Of a stretch of DNA of 64,000 nucleotides, positions 1 to 7,400 are shown one piece after another. The position numbers and the translations under genes were made by a program. The number at the start of each line of letters is the position of its first letter. Positions within the stretch are counted from its first letter, which is position 1. The notes beneath the pieces are model-generated. The model saw nothing but the letters and a program-made list of their open reading frames with translations. It was not told the DNA's origin and made no database searches. The DNA comes from Lachnospiraceae bacterium (GTDB lineage Bacteria > Bacillota > Clostridia > Lachnospirales > Lachnospiraceae): NCBI GenBank assembly GCA_017540605.1, contig JAFYAS010000060.1:1-64000 (forward strand), in the 5' to 3' direction.

Positions 1-128
1 AAACAGCTGTAATAGAGAAGGCGCGCTTTTCCCATGGCTTATGCGGCGCGCCGGGGCGGGTTTTCTCCGATCCGTGAGAGCGCTCCGGCGATCAAGACGT
101 CCGCGCCTTCCGGAGAGCCGCTATTGAA
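1..128. other. GC-rich edge segment, no gene
   Basis: The first roughly 125 bases are markedly richer in G+C than the AT-rich remainder. They contain a GGCGCGC/GCGCGCC inverted repeat (about 24-53) that could be a hairpin. No start codon with a ribosome binding site or long open frame is visible. The composition break falls where the acetyltransferase remnant begins, so this may be a recombination or assembly junction. Confidence 0.4.
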
Positions 129-388
129 ATCGCAAGCAAGATAAGATATATGTTTTGGTGCAAATTTTAATCTTGCCGGAATATCAGAATAAAGGGCTTG
201 CGCAGCAGGCAATCAAAAAGGTTGAATCTCTATATCCGGATGCAGAATACTGGCGCCTCGATACCATAGCTCAGGAAGATAAGCTATGTCATTTATACTC
301 AAAAATGGGTTATCAGAAGACGGGAGAGATTGAGCATATTAAAGATGGCATGGACATAGTGTTTTTCGAAAAACAATTGGTGCATTAA
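128..388 (+). pseudogene. GNAT acetyltransferase, C-terminal remnant
   Basis: The frame encodes the second half of a GNAT N-acetyltransferase. The acetyl-CoA loop region reads LPEYQNKGLAQQAI, followed by the usual C-terminal strand around YSKMGYQKTGEI. An in-frame stop at 125-127 precedes it and there is no ATG with a ribosome binding site, so the N-terminal half is missing; a TTG at 155 is the only plausible start. The natural C-terminus appears intact, ending just before the insertion sequence. It is probably non-functional and its substrate cannot be inferred. Confidence 0.6.
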
Positions 389-410
389 ATTGGAAGATAA
401 TCGCACAAAG

Positions 411-439
411 GAGCTTCAGCCCAAGTAGGACTGAAGCTC
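411..439. terminator. Hairpin between GNAT remnant and transposase
   Basis: GAGCTTCAG and CTGAAGCTC form a perfect 9-bp stem with an 11-nt loop, followed on the + strand by ATATTTTTATT. It lies between two convergent reading frames, just beyond the transposase stop, and is likely a bidirectional intrinsic terminator. Confidence 0.55.
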
Positions 440-445
440 ATATTT

Positions 446-1687
446 TTATTCTGGAAGTCTTCCTTCATACATAATCTGAAGCTCGCCATAGACTCTTCCC
501 CAGTTTCGGAGTGGCATGGTCCATTTCTTGGTCGCTTCAAAAGTGGATAGGTATAATGCTTTAAGAAGAGCCTGATCACTCGGAAAAACGCTTCTTTGAC
601 GGTTCAGCTTGCGATAAATGGCATTGAGACTTTCGATGGCGTTGGTAGTATAGATGACAGTTCTTACCTCTGATGAGAACTTGAAAATCGGACAGATTGC
701 ATCCCAGTTATCGTACCAGCGTTTCATCGCGCGAGGATATTTTTCTTCCCATTTTTCTGTTACTTTATCTAGAGCCTTCCGTCCTTCTTCTTCGGTCGAA
801 GCATTATAGATAGTCTTAAGATCTTTAGCGAAGGCCTTTCTATCCTTGTCAGGAACATATTTGAGAGTGTTACGAACTTGATGAACCAGGCATCTCTGAT
901 ATTCAGTATTAGGAAAGGCGGTAGCTATAGCTTCTTTGATTCCTGAAAGCCCATCAGCACAGACAATCATGATGTCTTTAACTCCTCGATTTTTTAACTC
1001 ATTCAGTACAGAGAGCCAGTATTTAGCACTTTCATTTTCACCAACCTGAATAGTAAGAACTTCCTTATGTCCCGTACAATTGATGCCAAGAATAACATAA
1101 GCAGCTAGTTTTCGGATTACTCCATTATCACGAACGGAATAATGAATCGCATCTATGAAGATAACCGGATAGACTTCTTCTAAAGGTCTATGCTGCCATT
1201 CTTCAATCTGAGGCAAAACCTTATCGGTAACATCAGAAATAAAGCCTTCTGAGGCCTCAAATCCGTAAATGTCATTAAGTGTATCGGATATCTGTCTTGT
1301 AGTCATTCCTTTGGCATACATAGAGATAATCTTCTGATCAATTTCTGAGACATCCTTTTGTCTTTTCTTTACTACTTGCGGTTCAAATGTAGAATTCCTA
1401 TCCTGTGGAACTTGGATATCAAGACTCCCAAAGCTAGAATTAATACGCTTAGTCTTATAACCGTTTCTGTAGTCATCGCTTTCGCTTCGCTCAGATTTGT
1501 GATAACCAAGATGGTCATCCATCTCAGCTTCCATCATTTCCTTGATGGTGCCACCGAGAAGATCCTTGAGAGCATCTTGGATATCCTCAGCAGTTTCAAT
1601 GTCATACTCCTGCAGGAGCTGTTGGATGATCTGACGTTTTCCATCTGTCATCTGAACTTTGTGTACGTTTTTCTTTTCTCTTGCCAT
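446..1687 (-). CDS. IS256-family (mutator) transposase
   Basis: This 413-residue protein matches the usual length of IS256-type DDE transposases, which cut and insert their own element. An N-terminal DNA-binding region (LLGGTIKEMMEAEMDDHLGY) precedes the catalytic core. Visible acidic residues are the Asp in VIFIDAIHYSVRDNG, the Asp in MIVCADGLSGIKEA and the Glu in TNAIESLNAIYRKLNRQR, which fit the family's DDE triad. The frame is uninterrupted and starts at an ATG preceded by AAGGAGG on the minus strand, so the protein may be active. It has no functional link to its neighbours. Confidence 0.95.
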   Translation of the reverse strand: MAREKKNVHKVQMTDGKRQIIQQLLQEYDIETAEDIQDALKDLLGGTIKEMMEAEMDDHLGYHKSERSESDDYRNGYKTKRINSSFGSLDIQVPQDRNSTFEPQVVKKRQKDVSEIDQKIISMYAKGMTTRQISDTLNDIYGFEASEGFISDVTDKVLPQIEEWQHRPLEEVYPVIFIDAIHYSVRDNGVIRKLAAYVILGINCTGHKEVLTIQVGENESAKYWLSVLNELKNRGVKDIMIVCADGLSGIKEAIATAFPNTEYQRCLVHQVRNTLKYVPDKDRKAFAKDLKTIYNASTEEEGRKALDKVTEKWEEKYPRAMKRWYDNWDAICPIFKFSSEVRTVIYTTNAIESLNAIYRKLNRQRSVFPSDQALLKALYLSTFEATKKWTMPLRNWGRVYGELQIMYEGRLPE

Positions 1688-1847
1688 AATAAAGGCCTCC
1701 TTAAAGTATTTATATTTTACCTTAGGAGACCTTAATAATACATAACTATTATATTTTTACAGACTTTTTTTCACAGACTCTTCCAATACTTTCTTAGACT
1801 ATGGAGTGGAAGGTTTATAAGAAAATATATATTGGCATAAAAAATGC

Positions 1848-1888
1848 CGACAGTATAAAGAAGGTAATCTTCTGATTATATACTGTCG
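1848..1888. terminator. Hairpin terminator at the RHH gene end
   Basis: CGACAGTATA at 1848-1857 pairs perfectly with TATACTGTCG at 1879-1888, followed on the + strand by CTTTTTTTA. The stem overlaps the last codons of the RHH gene. Read on the minus strand the T-tract is weaker (TTTTTATGCC), so it may act mainly on transcripts coming from the insertion sequence side. Confidence 0.5.
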
Positions 1889-2109
1889 CTTTTTTTATTC
1901 TTCTGATCACGAGCCATTGTTTCGTCAATAGCTCGGTTTATGAAGGCGGTAGTGCTTTCATTCATTGATGCTGCATGTTCCTGTACAATAGTTCTTCTTT
2001 CTGGTATCATGCGAACTTTAACTTCAACAAATTTATCATTATATTTTTTGTTGGCACGCTTGCGGGCTTCAGTTAAGCCTTTGTGAGTGCCTTTTTTTTC
2101 TTCTGACAT
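1876..2109 (-). CDS. Ribbon-helix-helix DNA-binding protein
   Basis: The 77-residue product has a basic N-terminus and a segment (FVEVKVRMIPERRTIVQEHA, then STTAFINRAI) with the strand-helix-helix pattern of Arc/CopG-type DNA-binding proteins. I chose the ATG at 2109 because GGAGAG lies nine bases before it; an in-frame ATG at 2124 has no such site. Upstream are three CGACTATGTAT repeats covering its own promoter and the divergent one leading to the actin-like ATPase. It is therefore probably an autorepressor, and possibly a partition adaptor. Assignment to a named family is by pattern only. Confidence 0.65.
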   Translation of the reverse strand: MSEEKKGTHKGLTEARKRANKKYNDKFVEVKVRMIPERRTIVQEHAASMNESTTAFINRAIDETMARDQKNKKSDSI

Positions 2110-2148
2110 CTTATAACTCTCCATAGTGAAAATTTATATTTACCTAAT

Positions 2149-2154
2149 ATTATA
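2149..2154 (-). promoter_or_regulatory. Extended -10 promoter of the RHH gene
   Basis: On the minus strand TGATATAAT gives an extended -10 (TATAAT at 2154-2149). The -35 position is poor and is overlapped by operator repeat 1 at 2172-2182, which suits repression by the gene's own product. Confidence 0.5.
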
Positions 2155-2171
2155 TCATAAAAAATGGTATA

Positions 2172-2258
2172 CGACTATGTATAAATTTAAATAGATACAT
2201 CTTGACAATGTATGCGACTATGTATTATAATTCAAATAACATACATGCGACTATGTAT
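2172..2258. repeat. Three CGACTATGTAT operator-like repeats
   Basis: The 11-mer CGACTATGTAT occurs exactly at 2172-2182, 2215-2225 and 2248-2258. Start-to-start spacings are 43 and 33 bp, close to four and three helical turns, so the copies face the same side of the DNA. Copy 1 lies over the -35 region of the leftward RHH promoter, copy 2 in the spacer of the rightward promoter, and copy 3 just after its start point. The third copy is embedded in ATACAT-GCGACT-ATGTAT, an inverted repeat. They look like binding sites for the adjacent RHH protein, or a minimal parC-type centromere. Confidence 0.7.
2202..2231 (+). promoter_or_regulatory. Promoter of the ParM-like operon
   Basis: TTGACA (2202-2207) and TATAAT (2226-2231) are both consensus hexamers separated by 18 bp. 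The spacer holds one CGACTATGTAT repeat, so bound repressor would block RNA polymerase. Transcription would begin near 2238 and cross about 650 untranslated bases before the actin-like ATPase gene. Confidence 0.75.
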
Positions 2259-2892
2259 ATAAAATCATTTTGCATGTTTGGAAATAAATACGGTTTTTAA
2301 TGTGGTTTATGGCGTTTTCTGCGAACTTTAGAGGATTAGGTTGTTGTATCATATCATTGTTCACAGATAATTTTTAGATTAGTGAGATGTAATACCAGAA
2401 TTTACGGATTTTAAGTTAAATTATGGTCCTTATCACGAACAAATGTAAAAATTATCTTGATATGATATATATGTCGAACGAAATGAGGTTCGGCATACAA
2501 CTTAATAGTAGGCACATTAGAAAATCTACCTAATTCTTAATAGAAGGTCCTGGTGCGGAGCGATGAAGGTCGGTGAAGTTCGCTGCTCAGTAAGGCTACT
2601 AGCCCGGTCAGGAATCGTAGATAGCTATATCTGCTAAATGGTAGATTGGAACACCGAAACTGTGAGCCGAAGGCAATAACAGCGGGGAGCTGGCTACTCG
2701 TGAAAAATCCTTGAGCAAGATTTGAAATGTGTGACATAGTTTGTCGTAATGTGTCGAGAGAACACGATCCTATAGAATTAGTATGTCTACTGACTTTAAC
2801 GAGTTTGTGGAATTCGCTAAGGTGAGTAGATATCCTGCAAATTAATCTACTCAACCCACAAATGAGTCATAACGAATGGAGGTAGAGTAACA
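2238..2892 (+). ncRNA. Long structured leader or large noncoding RNA
   Basis: About 650 bases between a strong promoter and the actin-like ATPase start hold no convincing coding frame. The part from about 2550 is less AT-rich and full of short complementary segments: AGCGA/TCGCT, GGCT/AGCC, GCC-GAA-GGC, CTTG/CAAG, GTGT/ACAC. An 8-bp perfect stem (GAGTAGAT/ATCTACTC, about 2823-2851) stands just before the ribosome binding site. No T-tract follows the final stem. It may be a regulatory leader, a free-standing large RNA, or a decayed group II intron; I could not recognise a domain V, so no family is assigned. Confidence 0.45.
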
Positions 2893-3822
2893 ATGGATGA
2901 TCATATTACTATTGGCATAGATCATGGCTGGAGTCAAATGAAGACAAGGAATACATGCTTTACAACAGGTATTGCACTTGTTGATGACAATCCTATTGTC
3001 TATGACAATATCCTGGATTACAACGGTAAATGCTACCGTGTTGGCGGAGATAGGATAAAGGTACAAGATGATAAGGTCTGTAACGAGAACTTTTATATGT
3101 TAACCCTTGCTGCAATAGCAAGAGAGTTGAATGCAAGGGGACCTGAGGTTACTGGAAAGAATCATATTACATTAGCAGTTGGACTTCCTATAGGCAGATA
3201 TAGTTCTGAGAAAAAAGCCTTTCGTAATTATCTACAAAAAAATCGCATGGTACGCTATCGCTATGAGAAGAAAGAGTATGTGATTTTCATAGATGATGTA
3301 CTTGTTTATCCTCAGTGCTATGGTGCTATCGTAGATAGACTCCCAATGATGAGTGGTCAGGAAATTGTGGTTGATATTGGTTCCTGGACTATAGACATAA
3401 TGAAGGTTATAGATAGAGTACCAGATCAGGCTTCAATAGCAACAGATCCAAATGGAATTATCACTTGTATGAAGAAGATACAGGAAGTATGTGTTGCCGA
3501 GACAAACTCAAAGATTGATGAGTATGCAATTCGTGAATTTATAACGAAGGGCGATGTAAGGTTAGATCAAGAGTTTGTGGATATTATGGTAAAGGAATTT
3601 ACAACATATACAAAGGGTATATTCAGAAATCTTGCTGAGAGGGGCATTAATGTTAGAACAACACCGATAACCTTTGTTGGGGGCGGAGCAGTTCTTATGA
3701 AGAGATATGCCGGTATAAACCAGAAGAATGTTTCTTATGTGGAGGATGTTAAAGCTAATGCATTAGGTTATGAGACATTAGCAGGCTTATATCTTAAGGC
3801 ACAGAAGAAAAAGGAAGCGTAG
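2893..3822 (+). CDS. parM: Actin-like ATPase, ParM/StbA type
   Basis: The 309-residue protein has the layout of bacterial actin homologs that form filaments to segregate plasmids. A first phosphate loop is seen at TIGIDHGWSQMKT, a second at VVDIGSWTIDIMKV, and an adenosine-loop glycine run at ITFVGGGAVLMKRY near the C-terminus. The start is preceded by GGAGGTAG. It is followed after nine bases by a small RHH-like protein, as expected for a ParM-ParR pair. Presence of a partition system suggests the element exists at least part of the time as an autonomous circle. The symbol is by analogy; the subfamily is not determined. Confidence 0.8.
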   Translation: MDDHITIGIDHGWSQMKTRNTCFTTGIALVDDNPIVYDNILDYNGKCYRVGGDRIKVQDDKVCNENFYMLTLAAIARELNARGPEVTGKNHITLAVGLPIGRYSSEKKAFRNYLQKNRMVRYRYEKKEYVIFIDDVLVYPQCYGAIVDRLPMMSGQEIVVDIGSWTIDIMKVIDRVPDQASIATDPNGIITCMKKIQEVCVAETNSKIDEYAIREFITKGDVRLDQEFVDIMVKEFTTYTKGIFRNLAERGINVRTTPITFVGGGAVLMKRYAGINQKNVSYVEDVKANALGYETLAGLYLKAQKKKEA

Positions 3823-3831
3823 GTGATAATT

Positions 3832-4293
3832 ATGGCTGATTATATGCATTTTTCGTTGAGACTTAACAGGGATGTTCCCGAGCATAATAAGATAATAAAG
3901 TTCCTTGATGAGATGGATCCTAGTAAATACAAGTCCAAGACAAGCTTTTTAGCGGATGCTGCGCTCTTTTACATTCAGTGTATAGAAGATGGTTCTTTAG
4001 AGAAGCTTAAAGACAGGAAGTTTAGGGAACGTACCACGGATTTTGTGACAAGGGATGAGTTTGAATCGAGGCTTGAGGGATTGACCGATTCTATAGAAAA
4101 GAAGATCTATAAGGAAATCATATCGGCTTATGTCAAAGCACCTTTTTTGCCAATGCCTGAGACACAAAATGCAGATAATAAAGGTTCTTTGTATCAGGCG
4201 GAGGAAGGGAAATGTTCTTCGCTTGAAGATAATCTCGGGAAGTACGAGGGAGTTATGGACAGTATAATGAGCTGGAGTTCTGACGATTCCTGA
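3832..4293 (+). CDS. ParR/StbB-like partner of the actin-like ATPase
   Basis: The 153-residue product begins with MHFSLRLNRDVPEHNKIIKF and a following KTSFLADAALFYI, which fits an N-terminal ribbon-helix-helix. A charged and probably coiled region and a low-complexity acidic tail follow. The ATG at 3832 is preferred over the GTG at 3823 because AGGTGA sits six bases before it. Its position directly after the actin-like gene suggests it is the adaptor joining filament to DNA. The tail resembles the filament-contacting tail of ParR proteins only in general character, so this is an inference. Confidence 0.6.
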   Translation: MADYMHFSLRLNRDVPEHNKIIKFLDEMDPSKYKSKTSFLADAALFYIQCIEDGSLEKLKDRKFRERTTDFVTRDEFESRLEGLTDSIEKKIYKEIISAYVKAPFLPMPETQNADNKGSLYQAEEGKCSSLEDNLGKYEGVMDSIMSWSSDDS

Positions 4294-4305
4294 GAGGAGG
4301 TGAGG

Positions 4306-4362
4306 ATGATGAGACAGTTTGCAAGACTGATGACTTATCGGTTTTATATTATGACAATGTAA
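4306..4362 (+). CDS. Possible 18-residue leader peptide
   Basis: An ATG at 4306 follows a strong AGGAGG with five bases of spacing and opens a frame of 18 codons. A hairpin with a T-tract follows at 4409-4438, before the adhesin gene, so translation of this peptide could influence readthrough. Another frame over the same bases (about 4302-4397) also looks coding-like but has no start. The region may instead be a decayed gene end. Confidence 0.25.
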   Translation: MMRQFARLMTYRFYIMTM

Positions 4363-4408
4363 CAGTAAATCCAGACCGAATGACAGAAATTGAATAATAA
4401 ATATGATG

Positions 4409-4438
4409 AAAGGTATGCCGATTAGGTATGCCTTTTTT
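4409..4438 (+). terminator. Intrinsic terminator before the adhesin gene
   Basis: AAAGGTATGCC (4409-4419) and GGTATGCCTTT (4425-4435) pair through 11 positions including G-T wobbles, with a GATTA loop and a T6 run. It separates the partition genes from the adhesin and shows that the ATG at 4403 is not the adhesin start. Confidence 0.65.
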
Positions 4439-4483
4439 CTTTGTCTGTCGAACAGTCTGGGGGATAGTAAAAAGGAGGTTCAA

Positions 4484-7400
4484 ATGAACAAGTATAAGAA
4501 AATTTTAGCTTTGTTTATGGTAGCAGTTATGTCAGTTGTCACATTCGGACAGACGGGTATGACGGCATTGGCGGCAACTACGGACACGGATGCTAATGAG
4601 GAGATTTCGCTTTACGACAAGGATGTGAGAACTGATCTTGATGAGGACGAGGTGGCGAAGGCAGAGGATATCAACGTAATTGTTGATTCTGATTTTGATG
4701 TAACCAATGTTAAGGATGGCATCAGCTATGACGATACCAAAGTTTCAGTGGCTTACGTAGAGAATATGGGAGATTTTAATCTATCTAAGGCAGGTAAATA
4801 TGATACCTATTATCTGGTTGAGCCATATAGTGGTAAAGCTGCTTATTTGATACACAGGGCAGTGACAGTAGACGAGCCTGAAGCGACGGATACTCCGAAG
4901 AATGAAGGTACGAGGGAAGAAGATGAAGGAGATTCGGATGAAGACCCTGACCCGATAGTCGGTGATGAGCGAAATCCTGAAGAGCTACCTTTATCTGAGG
5001 GAGAACTTGAGAATATCCAAAGCAGTACGGCAACATTCAGTATCATTCTTGATGATGATCAGGATGCTGAATTCATTGAGGAAGGAATCAATCCTGAAAC
5101 AGGAGATACCGACAAGGATTTGAAAGATGATGAGTCTGATGATGTTAGCTTGCTTGATAAGGTTGGCAATCTATTTTCAAAGGCTGTGGATGTGGTATTT
5201 CCATCTGTAACAGCTTATGCGGCAGAGAACAAGAATAAGATGAAGGTCTCTTATTCCGGCTATGCCGGTTACTGTGGTCACAGGACAGGTATTAAATATA
5301 TTTCCGAAGAGGGAGATTATTATAAACATCTGGTTTATTGTATGGACATGAAGAAGAATACCACGAACGGTACAGTCTCGGCAGGTGGCAAGATCAAGGC
5401 ACAGATTACTTTTTGTCTTGTAAATGGTGCAAGAACACTTGGAGGCAAGTGTCATACATCAAAGTATTCATCTAATTCAGCAGCGGCAGATTATTTTATA
5501 ACCAGTGCTGCAATTCATGTTTTGAATGGTGAGGTCAAATTATCTTACTACAATGATGGGAGTGGAGTCTACAAGAATATTGAGCAGATGGTAAATGATG
5601 CAAAAAAACTTGATAAGTCCAAGTATAATCTTGAGACCGGTCTTACCAAAAGCATTACTTATACCATATCTCCTAAGCAGACCGCATGGAAGGATATGGG
5701 TGATGGCCTTTACAGAAGCGAGGAGAAATTTGTACGTTCAAAGAGTGGTACTATCACAGATGTGAAGTATCAGATTAAAGGTGCTCCGTCAGGTCTTACT
5801 GTTGGAGAGATTAAGACAGATTCCAGCAATATTGATGATGAGAATGACTTGAAGAAGTATGATATCTGCGTAGCACAAACGGATGCATCCAAGGCTTCTT
5901 CTAACTTTTATCTGTATTGTAATTCAGATGCAATGGAAAAGATTATAGCCGATAAAAGTACGATTAAGGTTGTCGCAAAAGCGTATTCCGATGAAAAGGG
6001 CGGCAGGAAGTGGACGCCAACTGTCGTATCTCAACAAAAGATTACATTTCTTGAAGAATTTAATACGCTCTCAGCAAAGGCTACAGTCAAGGTAACATCA
6101 GATTTCAAACTTGGAAGTATTTCTATACGAAAGTTTGATAAGTACACAAAAGCTCATATAGATGGTGCAACTTATTATATGTATGAAGATAAGGATTGTG
6201 AGGAATTCTTATGTGAGCTTAAAGGAACAGGAGATGGTTGTTATGCTTCGGAGGTTGAGACTTTGACACAAGACAAATATTATCTCGTCGAAGTGGAAGC
6301 ACCTGACGGTTTTGCACTTGATGAGACTGTTCATGAGGTAGATATTTCCTATTTTACAATCTATGATGCGAAAGGGAATGTCGTTCAGCAGGGAAAAGAG
6401 TTTTCTCATGAAGAAGAACCTGAGCGTGTGGGTGTAATGATAGGAAAGAAGGATTCGTTTACAGGAAATGAAATCAAGACAGCTGGTTTTGCGGTATTCA
6501 ATGATGCGGCATGCACTAAGAGGACTATCATAGATTCAGCGAATGAAAATGTAGAAGTTCCTGTATTTCATTATGACGAGGACTTGGGAGCGGCAGTATC
6601 TGTTGGTTTTGTAAAGACGCAGGACACATACTATGTGAAAGAGGTCGAGATACCCGATGGATATTCAGGACTTAACACTATATGGGAGGTTCAGCCGGGT
6701 TATGGTGAAACTGTTTATAAGGATGTAACAAATACACCAATCCGTTGTGATGTTACAGCAAAGAAAAAACAGAAGAAGGAAGGACTGATGGGTGATGCAA
6801 CACTTATCGGAGCAACTTATGGTCTTTATGCGGCAGAGGATATTAAATATCCTGATGGCACGGGAGTTGTTACATATAAGTCGGATGATCCTATTAAGGC
6901 ATCAAAAGGTACGGACTTTAAGTTCAGTGACGTAACAGCTACAAAGGACACTCTTCTTGCTACCATAAAAACAGATGGAGATACGGAGTTCTCATTCAGC
7001 AATCTTTATTTCGGCAATTACTATATCAAAGAGATAGAGCCGAGTGTAGGCTGTATTCTTGATGATACGGTATATGAGTTGAAATTCAGAGAAGCGAAGG
7101 ATACACATTCTGACATTTCGCTTAACCGGGATGTGTTTGAGGATGTAAAGAAGCAGGCGTTTGAGATCATCAAGGTATCAACAGACGGAGATACCGGGGA
7201 GACAGACAAGGTAAAGGATGCCGAGTTCACAGTAAAGCTCAAATCAGAGATTAATAAGAAGGGCTGGGATGAGGCAACTACCTATGATACTCTCGTTACT
7301 GATGAGAAAGGATATGCTAAGTCTGTAGAGCTTCCATATGGGGAGTATCTTGTAAAGGAGACAAAAGTTCCGAAAGACCTTTATAAGACGGATGATTTTA

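Larger units (their letters stand above)
391..1784 (-). mobile_element. IS256-family insertion sequence
   Basis: One full-length mutator-type transposase gene fills the element. The right end (about 1754-1784) read on the minus strand, GGAAGAGTCTGTGAAAAAAA, closely resembles IS256-family terminal repeats. The proposed left end at about 391 shares only GGAAGA and then diverges, so its position is uncertain. I could not find a convincing 8-9 bp target duplication in the flanks, so the copy may have been rearranged at one side. Confidence 0.6.

Noticed and set aside
1358-1735. 125-codon + strand frame
   Set aside because: It is antisense to the intact IS256-type transposase and has no supporting features.
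2540-2850. Group II intron
   Set aside because: GTGCGG near 2553 resembles an intron 5' end, but no domain V/VI or intron protein could be recognised, so only a structured leader is reported.
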